Below, one piece after another: positions 1 through 12,953 of a DNA stretch of 64,000 nt. Within the stretch, counting starts at the first letter, position 1. Each line of letters opens with the position of its first letter. The translations under genes and the position numbers were made by a program. The stretch is from Linum tenue (lineage: Eukaryota > Streptophyta > Magnoliopsida > Malpighiales > Linaceae): assembly GCA_946122785.1 (NCBI GenBank), contig CAMGYJ010000006.1:68697676-68761675 (forward strand), written 5' to 3'. The notes under the pieces are model-generated. The model did not search any database. It saw only the letters and a list, made by a program, of their open reading frames with translations, and was not told the origin of the DNA.

Positions 1-945
1 TACTATACTGCGATAAAACGACTGATCATCAAGGAGATCTCCATTGGATCGACTCAACTTCAAATTCTGCTCCATAGGTGTGGCACATGGCTTGCAATCC
101 GTGTATTGTGTTGCCTCCAAAAGATCACTGATATATTTCTTCTGACACACGAGAATACCCGATGATGACTGTTGAACCTCCAAACCAAGGAAATAAGAGA
201 CCGAACCCAGCTCTTTTAGATTAAAGACAGTATGTAGATGCTGAGTAACCTCACTGATGCTGTCACTGTCATCCCCTGTCACAATCATGTCATCCACATA
301 GATAAGAAGAACTGTAATCCCATGAATAGTCCGCCTAGTAAACAAAGAGGGGTCGCAGTTACTCTGTGTGAATCCTGCCTGCAGAATAGTACTATGGAAT
401 TTGTCAAACCAAGCTCTAGGAGCTTGCTTTAACCCATACAAAGAGCGATTCAATTTGCAGACTAGATCAGGATTACCCTTGGCATAACCGGGAGGACACT
501 CCATATATACCACTTCCTTCATATCTCCGTGTAGAAAGGCATTTTTAACATCTAGTTGATGAAGAGGCCAGGACTTGCTTGCAGCAATAGCTAAAACACT
601 TCGGACAGTATGCATCTTTGCAACCGGAGCAAACGTCTCGTCATAATCTATCCCAAATTCCTGTCGAAAACCTTGCGCAACCACACGAGCTCTAAACCGC
701 TCAATCTCCCCATCTGGCTTGACCTTAATATTATAAACCCAGCGGCTGCCAATCACCAACATCTCCGGACGACGAGGAACTAAGTCCCATGTGTGATTAG
801 CTTCCAAAGCTGCAAACTCCTCGTTCATAGCTCCATTCCAGTTGGGGTCATTCTTCGCGTCACGATAGTGCTTGGGAATGAGTGTAGATTCCGTAGAGAA
901 GCCAACACAGTCATAATCAAGTAATCTACATGGAGGTTGTCCATG
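1..945 (-). CDS. copia reverse transcriptase domain (open at left window edge)
   Basis: The minus strand is open without a stop from 945 to the window edge (about 315 codons). It contains the RVT_2 landmarks in order: the region before the palm ending in a VYNIKVKPDG segment, FAPVAK, LDVKNAFLHGD, VYMECPPGYAKG, LYGLKQAPRAW and the catalytic IYVDDM motif. It polymerises DNA on the element's RNA inside the virus-like particle. The frame is continuous with the integrase domain if the MITE at 954-1413 and one copy of its target duplication are removed, so this is the downstream part of one polyprotein. No internal lesion is seen in this stretch. The RNase H domain should follow to the left of the window. 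Confidence 0.93.
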
Positions 946-953
946 AGTGCTGC

Positions 954-1413
954 TAGGGGTGTCCATTTGGTTTTGGTTTTTTGGTTTTAACCGAAACCAA
1001 ACCAATTGGAAAGCTAATGGTTTTGGTTTTTTGGTTTTAAACCAATAAGCAACTTAATGGTTTTGGTTTGGTTAAAACCGAAAAACCAATATAAACCAAT
1101 AAGAATAAAATTATTTATCAACAAATATTTTTTCTTTTTTTTCTTTTGACACACATGCCAACCAATAATTTGTAAAGGCCATTTACCATTATTATGACGT
1201 TTATTCAATAAAAAGGAGGGAAATAGGAATAAATATGAGTGTATGAGTACATATTGGTTTTTTGGTTATCCAAACCAAAACCAAAACCATTAGGGCCCTT
1301 ATTGGTTTTTGACAACAAAAAACCAATAAGGGCCTTAATGGTTTTGATTTTGGTTTTTGGTTTTTCATACTTAATGGTTTGGTTAACCAAACCAAACCAA
1401 ATTGACAGCCCTA
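954..1413. mobile_element. hAT-type MITE inserted in copia pol
   Basis: 460-bp element with imperfect terminal inverted repeats (TAGGGGTGTCC at left, GACAGCCCTA at right) and a perfect 8-bp target duplication AGTGCTGC (946-953 and 1414-1421). 8-bp duplications are typical of hAT. The interior is made of reiterated GGTTTTGG/CCAAAACC words and an A/T-rich centre and has no coding capacity. It was inserted after the copia element, splitting integrase from reverse transcriptase. Confidence 0.9.
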
Positions 1414-1421
1414 AGTGCTGC

Positions 1422-2802
1422 GTTGGGATCTTCTAAGTACAGGTAAAGGAGGAGGCGAAAGACTCATATGATCATGGGAAGAAGTTGCCGAAGTGGACGC
1501 ACCAGTGGAATTGGAGGAAGAGGAATTATCCCCTGTAGAGGACATTTGGTGGGTAGATGACGAGGCGGCCGAAGTAGAATGAGAAGTAGAAGAAGTGGAA
1601 GCCTCGGAGGATGAGATTGATGAATAATTATGCCCTGCGGAAGGAGTGCTAGGAGGTGAAGTTCCCGAGAGGCTACCAGAGGAATCATCACCATCATTCG
1701 GCCCTTGATTCACCTGAGCGGGCACAACATCAAACGACGGCAGACTAGACAATAACTCAAGTGAGTTGTCTGCACGCGAACGATCATCAACTGGATAGTG
1801 CATCACTTGCTCCAAGAAGACGACATGGCACGAGATACGCATCCGGCGAGCAGCAGTATCATAGCATAAATATCCCTTATGCTGATCACTGTATCCCATG
1901 AAGACACATCTGGCCGTTTTAGGATCAAGTTTACTCCTCTCCTTTTTGGGAAGTAGAACAAAACACACACACCCGAATACCCGAAGAAAGGAATAGGATG
2001 GTTGCTTCTGATATAACATGTAATAAGGACAATGATTACCAATGGTTAATGAGGGCTGCCGATTGATTAAATACACCACGGTTTTAACTGCTTCAACCCA
2101 AAAACCGCGAGGTACACAAGAATGAAAGAGAAGTGCGCGGGTCAACTCGAGAACATGACGATTTTTGCGCTCAACAAGCCCATTTTGCTGTGAGACACCC
2201 GGGCATGATTGCTGAGACACGATTCCATGTGCCTTATAGAATTCCATCAGCTGATTCGTACTGAATTCTCCACCGGGATCATATCTGATGATCTTCACTG
2301 TGGTCTTGAACTGAGTTTGAATCATGCTAATGAATTCCTTAGCATACTGGATAAGCTCAGACTTCTGCCGCAGGAAATATACCCATGTGTACCTGGTCGC
2401 ATGATCTACAAACAGAGCAAAATACCGATAGCCCAAGCGAGAGGTAACCGGAGATGGTCCCCACAAATCTGTATGAACCAAATCAAAGGCCGATTCATAG
2501 ATAGTAGTGCTAGAAGAAAAGGAGGACTGAGAAGCCTTAGCTTCAATGCAGCTAACACAAGTAGAAGGAGACATTAAAACCGAAGAATCCATACGATCTG
2601 GCAATAAATTATTCTGAAACATACTGTATAAACGAGCAGTATGCGGGTGTCCCAACCGACAGTGCCAAAGATCCCAAATCGATGCCTTAACAGAAAAATC
2701 CGACTGGTTAACTGAACATCCTATAGACTCATGACAAGAAACAGAAGAACTCAAATTGTTTCTAGCAGTCATGCCTTGACCGCTGGAGCTGATCCAACAC
2801 AA
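1422..2802 (-). CDS. copia integrase domain with GAG-pre-integrase
   Basis: Minus-strand frame with the GAG-pre-integrase zinc site (WHCRLGHPH then CVSC, an HHCC pattern) followed by the rve core: VHTDLWGP (first D), RYDPGGEF (second D; the usual form is SDNGGEF) and GLVERKNRH (E). Integrase joins the cDNA to host DNA. The C-terminal part has the FGC and MGYS features found downstream of copia integrases and a Ser/Thr-rich tail (SGTSPPSTPS and similar). The frame is offset from the protease frame by a frameshift near 2790 and is ended artificially by the MITE at 1413. The three catalytic residues are kept, but the polyprotein is broken upstream. Confidence 0.92.
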
Positions 2803-3178
2803 AAATCCGAACTTGTTTACTTCCCTTCCCTATCACTTTCCCGGTCCTCCGATCCTGCACAACACACCCGTCGGAATTAAAAGTGATTTTACAACCCTCT
2901 TCAGCTAACTGCCCAACGGAGACAAGACTAGGCACTAACTTCGGGACATAAAGAGTATTAAGGAGTGTCACACCAGGTGTAACTGTAGTACCAGAACCAG
3001 TAACAGGAATCTTATCACCATTAGCCACTTGCAGAGTAAGAGGAGCAGCGGACTTGAGTACCGAGAAATGTCTGGGCGAGTTCGTCATATGATTAAAAGC
3101 TGCGGAATCAATGAGCCAACGAGAACAATTACCTGAGGCAGCTCCAGTGGCGAATGAAGAACTCAAAGCAGCAGGCAA
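2762..3178 (-). CDS. copia aspartic protease domain, active site altered
   Basis: Retropepsin-like domain in the same frame as gag, separated from it by a TAG stop at 3284-3286. The core reads WLIDSAAFNHM; the expected copia motif is D(S/T)GAS, so the catalytic loop has Gly changed to Ala (around 3098-3109) and the next Ser to Phe. This protease normally cleaves the gag-pol polyprotein. The C-terminal part (VANGDKIPVTGSGT, then LYVPKLVPSLVSVGQL) is the usual strand-rich segment before the pre-integrase zinc site. The frame ends 40 bases inside the next frame, so a small indel near 2790 shifted it. Most likely inactive. Confidence 0.88.
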   Translation of the reverse strand: MPAALSSSFATGAASGNCSRWLIDSAAFNHMTNSPRHFSVLKSAAPLTLQVANGDKIPVTGSGTTVTPGVTLLNTLYVPKLVPSLVSVGQLAEEGCKITFNSDGCVVQDRRTGKVIGKGSKQVRIFVLDQLQRSRHDC

Positions 3179-3283
3179 GACATCCTGAAGAGCTTCCTGG
3201 ACAAGCTTGCGAACAGCCTCGGATGATAAAGAATGCCCGCCACCAGCAGCCTTGTCAGAAGAATTATGCGGAGCCGGCGCTGG

Positions 3284-3974
3284 CTAAACAGCATAACCAG
3301 ACCCGGACGAGCGACCAGCAGCTCCCCCAGTGCGCTCACCACGACGCCCACGCCCTTTCTTTGCTGGGCAATCAGAAATTATGTGCCCCTTGGTCTTGCA
3401 ATAGTTACAGAAGTTTCTCTTGGGACATAATGGCTGGATGTGATCCGGTTCATCACAATAATGGCAACGAATCTCCCCAGAATGACCTTGTTGAAACTGC
3501 GGACGAGAAGATCCTGATTTGTGGACCGCAAAGGCTGAACCACCAGTATTATCCAGGCCAGCCTCACTGTTCAGGCGAGTTTCCTCGCGAACGAGTTCCG
3601 CGAAGGCAGCATCAATAGTGGCAATGTTGCGATGGAGGAGAGAAGCACGCACGGCTTCGAACTCAGGCCTCAATCGCATGAGAAAGTGCATGAAGCGGGA
3701 TCGACTTCTCTCCTTTACCATTTCAGCCGAGAGAGCATTAGGAGTCAGAGATGCCAAGAGCAAATCATATTCGGTCCATAGCTGAAGAGCGTTCTTGTAA
3801 TAGGTACGGATATCCTGATCACCCTGAGCAAGGGAGGCAAGCTGAGTTTCCAGCTCAAATTGACGGGAAGTGTCATACTGGGAGTGGATGGAACAAATAT
3901 GGTTCCACATTTCATGCGCAGACGAGAAACGACGGAGACCCAACGCGGTGGCGATATCCACCGAACCCAGCAAC
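3284..3974 (-). CDS. copia gag, C-terminal part with two CCHC knuckles
   Basis: Gag polyprotein segment: an alpha-helical UBN2-like region (MWNHICSIHSQYDTSRQFELE and onward, LRPEFEAVRASLL) then two zinc knuckles, CHYCDEPDHIQPLC and CNYCKTKGHIISDC, both of the C-x2-C-x4-H-x4-C form, then an Arg/Gly-rich tail. Gag builds the particle and packages RNA. It ends at a TAG (3284-3286), after which the same frame runs on into protease; a CAG to TAG change would explain this. The N-terminal part is at 4635-4842 on the other side of a hAT insertion, and the two halves are in frame when the insertion and one target duplication are removed. Confidence 0.92.
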
Positions 3975-4634
3975 CAGGGCCGTCCCATGATATTAGGAGG
4001 CCCTGTTCGAAAATTTAAAATGTGGCCCTAAAAAAATTTTCCCGCAAATTTATTAAAAAATAAAAATTATTAAAAAAGTTGCATAAGCTCGGAAAATGAT
4101 TACAAGAGGAATAATTGATCACGTTTCTAGTTTGACCAAGAAACCAATACCAAATTCCCAGTCCTAGTAGGGAGGGAAGTAAAGATGGAGGGAAGAGAAA
4201 ATAGATATAGCGCAAAAATTGAATGGAGAAATGAAAATAGTCTAAATTGATCGCGAGAGGTGTGTACGGGGTTGTCTAATAGATCGTGGAGGCCATGTTC
4301 CAAAATTGAGATGTGATCCAAATTGAGTTTTAACTATAATAAAACTAAAATGATTATATTACCATTATTCAACATGTAATATCTTTCTATATTGTTTAAA
4401 CTAAAATTATCTATTATCTCTATGATTTTCGTAGTCTTAATGAGATCATTTTTATTTGTTATTATAGCTAAAATTATCTATTAAACTCGTCATCATACTC
4501 ATAATCAATCAATCATACACTAAAAATACAACCTACAATATACGATCGGTAACTAACTTATCTAAGTGGAGGCCCCAAATATTCGGAGGCCCTGTGCCGA
4601 AGGGCGGGCCAGCACACTCTCTAGGCCGGCCCTG
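3975..4634. mobile_element. hAT non-autonomous element inserted in copia gag
   Basis: 660-bp element beginning CAGGGCCGTCC and ending GGCCGGCCCTG, flanked by a perfect 8-bp target duplication CCAGCAAC (3967-3974, 4635-4642). The subterminal region repeats the phrase GGAGGCCCTGT near both ends. The interior is A/T-rich without a transposase. CAGGGCCG-type ends with 8-bp duplications are common in plant hAT families. Confidence 0.9.
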
Positions 4635-4842
4635 CCAGCAACAAGTTGGTGACCTGGGCGTTTGCAGCCGCCCAGTCATCACGATCTTTCATAGGGGCCT
4701 CATCTACTGGCTTGGCATACTTGCCATTCAGAACAGGGAGTAAGCGCTTACCCTCAATGAGCGTTCGGAATTGAAACTCCCAAAGGGAGAAGTTTGTTCC
4801 GTCAAACTTAACCAAAGCCGCGTCAAGCCGAGAAGAATCCAT
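4635..4842 (-). CDS. copia gag, N-terminal part
   Basis: Starts at an ATG at 4842 (MDSSRLDAALVKFDGTNF). KFDGTNFSLWEFQ is the conserved N-terminal copia gag signature (DUF4219/UBN2-like). It continues to the hAT insertion at 4634 and resumes in frame at 3974. Upstream of the ATG only 66 bases of leader remain before the CACTA insertion at 4909. Confidence 0.88.
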
Positions 4843-5974
4843 GGAGTCGGCAGGAAAAAACAAAGGCGTGCAGATTGGATAATGAAGCACGAAAACCAGC
4901 ACCCTCAACACTACAAAATAAACTCCCTACACCAGGGTTTTTTTTGGCTTTTAGCAAGGGAGTAAACGGTTGCTAACAATCCCGGAAGCGGTTTCTGAAA
5001 CCGCTGGAAAACCGCCGGGAGACCGACCGCCGCAGATATATGACAGCAACCAGCCTAACCGCTGGTGATTGTTCTTGCGTCGGATATGAAGCGGTCACAA
5101 TGGCTGGCAAATAACAGTGTGGGATTTTGCAACGGCAACAACAAGGACAGGTTTTTCCGTGACAATTTTACCAAATCCCAAGGAAAAAGGATTTATTTGA
5201 GATCATCACTAAAGATTTTGGCATAGTTTCCACCTATGCTGTATTTATATTTTCACATTTCCCTTCAAAAGTGATATTATAAGTTAACAAGGAAATTGAA
5301 CAAATCCTACATATTTGAAACTCAAATCAACAATTTGCAATCAAAGGCATAATCTCAAAGCTGAATAAAGGTTTAAGTTCCAACAAGATCCACAAGGTCT
5401 CTTCTAAATCATCCACCTTATGTAGAACATGCCATCTTAACCTGTCAAGAAGCAAACCAAAATAAGCAAACGAAAAAGAACCCCTGGAAACACAAAACAA
5501 GAAAAATAAACAGACAGAGATGAAAATCACTTAAAACAAGATTGCCAAGCTACAGAAAGAACAATTTCCCGACAGTAAGAAACTTAATTCCAAGAACAAG
5601 ATTCTATCACAAATCACATCTTCTCACCCAAAGATCATAATAAAAAAGGAACAAAGGAGTCCCCTGTACCAAAAAAAACTCTAATCATTCATCATGCTAG
5701 CTGGTTACACACTTCAAATTACTTATGAGTGTTTTACAGTATTGTCTTGCATTCCTGATGACATCATCTTTGCTTACACATTAACAGAGAAAGGCTTGCA
5801 AAAAAAGAAAACAAATGATATTCATTCTGTACCTTGTAGTCCTCATGCTCTCAAAGAACATTTTCCACAAGAACGATATGAGGGGTGCAATGCCACTCCC
5901 AGTCGCAAGCTGCAAAAAAGAGGAGTTCAACGCATAAAGCATAAGCATCTACTGGAACCCATGTAGAAGGCTTA

Positions 5975-6154
<180 letters not shown>

Positions 6155-8079
6155 CTAATCAACTGACCCATTTTCTTAATTGGAGACAAAAAATTTTGTT
6201 CTAGTCTCATGAGCTTACACAAGAAATTTGAGCAGACTCCCTTAACATTCTCTCCTTGGTCATTTGACGTAAACAAGCCTTTTCACACGAAACTCTGACC
6301 CTAGAAATAGCAAAAAAGGAAGAAAGTTCCGAGCAGGCAAGCGAAGGCATACTTCTTATCATTGATTCCAATAGATACTATGAAATCGCAGAGCTGAAAT
6401 GATGACTCACCCGAGTTCAGCGCACAGCCGCAGTGGACGCCGGTGAGTTGGTGTAGTTAATCATCTTCCCAACAGTCTGAGCTGTGCAGATTTTGAAGAT
6501 GCTCGAATTGGAGAGAAGGTCGGTAAGAGTTGGTGCCACTTTTGAAGATCGTAGAGGCGGCAGAGGGATCGCCCACATCATGTAATACATTGCTTTCATC
6601 TGAACATATCTTAACCTGTTACAAAACCATCCGAACACAAAGAATTCATCATGTAATACATTGCTTTCATCTGAAATTCACGTTAGTCTTTCAACTAGTT
6701 ACTTTCTAATCCACATTAACTAGAAAGGAAAACTGACATGTCTCCTACGTCACTATGTCCAACCCAAGAGCTTTGATGCCACATCAGTTGTAGCATGGAG
6801 ATCTGCAAACTATAAGGGCAAATGAACTAGTGAGAGTGCAAAAGACCAAATTAACCTCTTTCATATATGCTCACAGTAGGGATGGCCTTAAAAGCCAACA
6901 AAATGGAATCTGCCTTTAATGAATAAAATTGATAACAGTTAGTCAGCAACAAGAAAATGATTTCACACCCCTGAAGATGGCACCATAAATAAAAGTATAT
7001 CATTTTTACTTTGATAAGTGATAGAAAAAAGTTAATACAAACTGGCATCTATATAATTTTGCATGGTAACCAAGTTGTAATTGATTCCTCCAAAAGGAGA
7101 AACTAAACAACAAAGATGCAGAGATACCATTAAAGGACAATAGAAAATTTGTCTGACAAAATTTTTGAAAATCATATGAAAGCATTTTAATGAAACTGAA
7201 AGTGATTTTCAATTTAAATGCTAACCTCCTCTGCAGAGACAATAATAACCGGATCTGACTCACCATGATCTTGTCCCTCAACTGTGTTTGCAACTAGCTT
7301 CAAGTAAAATGAAGTTAGAGTGAGATGAAACATTTAAAGAGATTCGTATCCAATAAAGTTAAGGACATTCCACTAGAATTCAGAGTTGGATTTCAATAAT
7401 GCTTTCACACACTCAATTCTTACTTTGAACTCATGCTATTCAAAAATGCTTTCACATTCTATAGTTCACACCTGCATAAGTTATAAGACCACAAAGAATG
7501 ATGAATCATAAGAGGAAGCAAGAAATACATAATATACATAATCAATCAGAAAGTTCTAAAGCACACCTGCATATTTTCAATTTCGGCTAGCATATGGTCT
7601 CATTCTTGCTGCAGTCAAATAAGCAATCCAATAAAATGGAACTTGAGCAGCAAATAAAACAAAATACTTTTCCTTCATTCTTTCCTTTTCCATTGCAGCA
7701 TAATTCGATAGCATGTATTGCTTGATTAGCATTGCCTTGATCTCTCATGTTGGCAAGTATGTTGAAGATTCCAATGGTTTACCAATGCTTGAAACTAGAA
7801 GTCTGTAAATATGAGAAAGATGTCACAAGCAGTAGCTCAAACTAAAAACAGTCTGTATAGTTGGATTTCAAACTGCTTTGGCTGTATTGAATGACAAAGA
7901 ATATAATGACAGGAAGCTAGTCTATCTCATTAATTTGGGAAGAAAAACATCTGGGGATCGAATCCTACCCTATTAGTCTTAAGAACCTGACTAAATCCCA
8001 TCGAAGGAAGTTTGATCTGGTCGAAGTCTGTTCTTCTCCCCAGTCCCCACCACTTAGTAAGGATTTCATTGGTAGGCTC

Positions 8080-8188
8080 AATCTCTTCTTTCATCATTGT
8101 GCTTGAGAGTCCCAAGTGAGCAGAGTATTTTATGGTTTCTCTCACAGTGAGACTCCCCAGCAGTGTATTTTTCTTGTCTTACATAACC
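8080..8188 (-). pseudogene. captured exon of an ABCG (white-brown) transporter
   Basis: On the minus strand, after a TTTTCAG acceptor, the sequence reads GYVRQE, then after a one-base frame change LLGSLTVRETIKYSAHLGL and STMMKEEIE. This corresponds to the ABCG nucleotide-binding-domain segment between the Q-loop (VTQED) and the region before the signature motif (LTVRETLxYSAxLRLP). Only this piece is recognised, it carries a frameshift, and it sits inside the CACTA element, so it is a captured non-functional fragment. Exact exon limits on the left are uncertain. Confidence 0.7.
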
Positions 8189-9362
8189 CTGAAAACAAAA
8201 AATCCAAATGAGGAAATAGAGTGGCTATTTATTAGGCTTCTGTGATCTAGATCTCCTAGTACTCTAACTCAATTGATCACCAAAGTAAGAATACCAAACT
8301 AAATGAATAATATGATGATTGTTTGTAGCTAATCTACTATAACAATTATATAGTTTTAAAGATAGAATCTTGACTCTCACCTACTGATCCATTTTCCCCA
8401 TCAACGTCACATGGAAAACAGAAGGGAAAACATTGCACAAATATAATGATTCACAATCTTCTAGTCCTTCGGTTATTATTACAGCTAGCTTAAAGCTGAA
8501 AGAAGCAGAGTGAGTGAGATAAAACGATTAACAGAAAACTCATATCTGACTAAAGTTAAGAACATTTGATTAAAATTTTGATGAATTAGATGAGTAATAC
8601 ATGCAGACTCACATCATTCTCATCAAAATCTCAAACCCAAGACCCAGAGTTGTTTAGCTCAATAAGAAAGTACATTCAGCTCTTCCTAATTCAAGCAAGA
8701 GATTTATGCCCAATTCTAATCACAGGTATGTAGATCTAATTGATACGAATTCAATTATCCAAACATCACAAATACCAAACCCTAATTAACTCTTACAAGG
8801 CCTTACCTCGAGTGAGCTTGCTCCAAATCCTACTTCTCCTCAGCGCACACCACTGAGAAGGGAAATGGTGGCCGGACCAGGATTCCACGAAGCTTAGAGC
8901 TCTAGGTAGGGAAGAGAGATCTGTCCGGTGATGGTGAGTTCAACTGAGTAGACAGGGACATCGCCCGAAGTAGTGAGCTAGCGAAGGTCTAAGCTTCAAG
9001 CCACAAAGATCAGAGAAGGAGGGGCGAAGATCATGGATTTTATCGAAGATTGAGATTCTCGTGTGCGATGGCGTTAGGGTTTTGACGTGCTGGAGTGGGG
9101 AGAAAAGAAATTGATTTTTGGAAAGTATGGGAATCGGGGGAAGTTTTAAGGGGAGGTAGCAATTGACAGTCAATAAAATTGGGCCGGCAGGCGAACTAAT
9201 TGGGCCGGGTTAGAATAGGTGGATTTGGAGATTTGTCCATGAAGCGGTTTCCGTAACCGCAGCTTAGAATGGTGCATAGAATAAATAATGCAAAATCCGG
9301 CGGCGATTCTTACAACCGCTGGAAGACGACTGCCGTTGTAGGTTAGTTTTGTTGTAGTGCAA

Positions 9363-9518
9363 ATGTAGCTGAGGAAAGAGCTAGAGGGAAGACAACAAAC
9401 TCGGCGGCGATCACCAAAGAGCTGCGTGCGGCAACCCTAAAACCCGATGTGATCAATAACCTGGACCAAAATTATGATGACGAAATCAACGAATCTCAAT
9501 TGCGAGGCTCTGATACCA
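9363..9518 (-). other. copia leader and primer-binding site
   Basis: The sequence GCTCTGATACCA at about 9507-9518 is the complement of TGGTATCAGAGC, the primer-binding site matching the 3' end of initiator tRNA-Met, placed directly inside the LTR boundary. The rest is untranslated leader leading (on the minus strand) to the CACTA insertion and gag. Confidence 0.88.
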
Positions 9519-9765
9519 TGTCAAAGAATCAAGAACATGAATCGAAAGAACACAAAGACTTTTTTAACGTGGTATCGTCAGTGTGACACTAGTCCACGAA
9601 GAGGATCTCCCTCTCAGGTTTTAGGTTTTCTTATTTCGTTAAGTCTCCAGTACAGTTTACAGTCATATATATAGGTTGTGAATACAACCCTTATTCCGAG
9701 AGGCCATTTACAAATAGGTACCTACAATTAACAACATGACTAGTTCATACATCATGTCAAACATT
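9519..9765 (-). repeat. 5' LTR of the minus-strand copia element (right end approximate)
   Basis: The LTR begins (plus-strand view) with TGTCAAAG right after the primer site. It contains, on the minus strand, a CTATATATATGA promoter-like box and a downstream ACGTGGT..CCACGAAG segment typical of copia LTR ends. The distal boundary could be near 9735 (..AACAACA) or near 9763 (..CAAACA). The matching 3' LTR is outside the window. Confidence 0.65.
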
Positions 9766-10780
9766 GTCCGATATCCAGCCTTAATAGAGGACTTGGATTT
9801 CTTGTCTTGCTTTTTACATCTTCAAGAAATAAACATCCAAATTGAACACTTTACCTTATAATTTACCGTCCAGTATCAATACAACTAGCAACGTAAGAAT
9901 CATAATAAGCACGTAGATTAGCAGATGATTAGTTGGGAAAAATATACTCACATCGCATATTCCTTATTACTACACATATCGAAAAGTACGGTGAAAAGAT
10001 GAATATATGATCTACATAAGGAGCTGCAAATTCCTTTGTTAGCAGCTAATAGTATCTACCTTTAACATCTTTCGCTAAAGAGATTAGCAATAACTGTATT
10101 AGTGAGGTATGTTTATGCACCACTATATACCTATTGAGGTCGTAAATAACTTTACCATAACAAATGTCCTTATATTAGTCTCTATAAACTTCTATTTTCT
10201 GAAGTGAACATTTGAATTTGTAGATCGTTTTTATGAGCACAAAGAGTAGGTACATGCTCAAAAAGTCATAGATCCTAACCTAGGGATGGACTTGATGATT
10301 CATTTGTCTTCTTAGGTTGTTCGTCGGAGATTACCTCAGACAAAGAATGACTATATATGTTGAATAAACCCATCATATAGTTTTCGCATCTTATAACAAA
10401 TGTGTAACGTCTATGTTTTCACTAGTCTTTTAGGTGAAAAAGTCCGAAGAAAATTCTCAAATGAACATACTAAAACAAACAGAACAGTGTGCTAATAAAG
10501 AGTGAATTTTTTTATCGAGCTAGAGAGGAGACACGTACACAGGGATGAAGATCCTTAATTGCCATTAATTAAACACTACCCATGTACACCAAAGAGATCC
10601 TTTCTTTCTCTTAGTCAAGAAAGACACAGACATGCTCCAACCCCAGAAAGGCCGGCTTTGCTATTCGAAACAAGAAATTAGGACAAATATTACGGCAAAA
10701 TAACCAGGTAATTAGCAAACGCAGCTGGAAATTAACCTTGAAAACATCAAGTTATTATCTCTCTCTCTGTGTTTCTTTTC
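9766..10780. other. intergenic, no gene seen
   Basis: A/T-rich sequence between the copia LTR and the 3' end of the nucleoredoxin gene. No reading frame of note and no transposon ends recognised. It must contain the nucleoredoxin 3' untranslated region and poly(A) site near its right end, but I cannot place them. Confidence 0.5.
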
Positions 10781-12917
10781 TCAGCCAACCGAGCCCACAG
10801 CGTGATCCTCCACCACCCTCACACACTTTGGATGCAGCTCATACCCGCAATCCAAACACTGGTACGCCCAACCCAGCCCTTGCTCCTCGCAATTGCAGCA
10901 TATGAACGGCCCGCCGCCGGTCTCCTGCGACACCAGCGTCAGCTCGTGCCGGTGCCCTCCGTGGAGCTTCGTCCTCGGCAGGTTCTTCGCCTCCTCGTCC
11001 ATCTGCTTCTCAAGGAACTCCACCTTCGAATCCGTAAACGGGAACGCGTTCTCCTGGTACAGGTTGATCAGGCTCCTCCCGTTCGTCGTGATCGTCTTGC
11101 CGTCGGGCCCCAGGATCACGAGGCAGGGGATCCCCTGCACGTCGAAGTGCTTCGCGAGCGTCTTGATGTTCGAGTCCCCGAATGGCAGCGCCAGCCACGG
11201 CATCTGGGCGTAGTACGAGGCGAACGATGGTTCGTCGCGATCGTTCGACACGAACACGATCTCGAAGTTATCGTTCTCGTCGTGGTTCGACTTGATCTTG
11301 TGGTAGATCGGGACGAGCTTCGGGGTGAATTTCTCGCAGGGCAGGCACCATTGAGCCGAGAAGTAGAGCCCGATCGTTTTGCCTACCAGCGATGCTACGG
11401 ACACCTGCAGCAAACCACACACACCAGACATTGTATTTTAAAACGCCCCTGATTCAATTTTCCCGCCAATTCAACTAGCCAATGGAAAACTTTGTTTTAC
11501 CTGTCTCGCTCCATGGTGACTCAGAACATAGTCTCTATTGTGATTGGTCAGCAAATTAACGAGCGTCTGGCTGTCGTGCTTCTCCTTCTCTTCCCTCTCC
11601 AGCTGCTCCAGCCTCTGCTTGGTGAACGGGAAAGCGTTCATGCCGAATCGGTACAGCAATTCGACGCCGTTTCTGAGCGCCATTCCCTCGATGTCTTTCC
11701 CCGACCCAGGCTGCAGGATCACGAGGCAGGGGATCCCTTCGATCTCGAACTTTCGGTTCAGCGATTTCTTGGTCTCGAGATCGGAGAAGGGGATCGAGAG
11801 CCAGGGCATCATGGCGCGGTAGCCGTCGAATGCGTTGGAGTCTTCGTCGCAGGAGATGAAGACGATCTCGAAATTGGAGCCGTTGGTGTGCTTCAGCTGC
11901 TCGTAGGCGCCGATCAGGAATTGGTTGAAGTTTCGGCATGGCGGGTACCAGTTAGCTGAGAAGTATAGTGCCACTACTTTGCCTTCTAGGTCCGAGATCT
12001 TCACCTGCAAGAATTAATGAACACGTTAAGATAAATAAATAGGATCAGTTAGTTCAAGTTCATCTCAAATTAGATGGTCAAATCTCAAATAGGATCAGTT
12101 AGTTCAAGGATCATTTATTTCTCTAAAAACAAAAATTACATAAAACAAAAGCCAATAAGATAAGAACACGTGGCTGGACAGCCTGAGCGAGTCTGGAAGC
12201 AAGCTTCACCCAAATATTGCCACGAACTCCGTTACGACGGAAGGAAACGCGCAGGGAGAAGTTGAAGGCCCAACAAGCAACCTTTTTTTTAGCACCGACA
12301 GGGAACCCAACAAGAATCTGAAAAGCCCAAAAATTTGGCCCCAATTGGGAAAACGACAAAACCTATAAAAGGAACGATAGCAACGGGCCAACAAAAAGAT
12401 TTCCGATATTTGGTGAGCTAGCGGTTGACGCGAGGACACGTGGGTGTACTTGTGACGTGAGTGTCTGCCTAAGAACAGATTTTTGGGGTTTGGGCAGAAG
12501 TAGGACGCGTGTACTTTTCGGCCCAGAATTTGGGCTGGCCTTTCCGGTCACGGAATCATAACTACGCCGAAACGTGTCCGCCGTATAAAGCCCATCATTC
12601 AAAATCAAAGTCATTTAAATCATTTTTAAGAGAAAAAAATCAAATTTATCGGAAAGTGGTTTTGGCCTGCCATTAAATTGGCCTGTTGCGACAAGATCCC
12701 TAATCATCAAAATTTAATGAATCTAATTTTTTTTTAGTCTTTTACATGTTACCCCATAAGGAAAAGTCTACCCCATAAGATTTCAAATGTATCTATGAAT
12801 TCACAATATATGTGATAATATCACTAGATCAATCTTTTCGTTTTTTTATGAAAAGAGGCTAGATCAAGCCTTTAGTTTACCCTTAGAAAATACTATCAAT
12901 CATTCCATCTATTTATT

Positions 12918-12953
<36 letters not shown>

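Noticed and set aside
3154..3618. 154-codon plus-strand frame
   Set aside because: Antisense shadow of copia gag; the minus-strand frame has the zinc knuckles.
5694..5966. 90-codon plus-strand frame inside the CACTA element
   Set aside because: No domain, no splice or start context, and it lies in intron-like sequence opposite captured fragments.
10769..11452. 227-codon plus-strand frame over the nucleoredoxin exon
   Set aside because: Composition-driven antisense frame opposite the G/C-rich thioredoxin exon.
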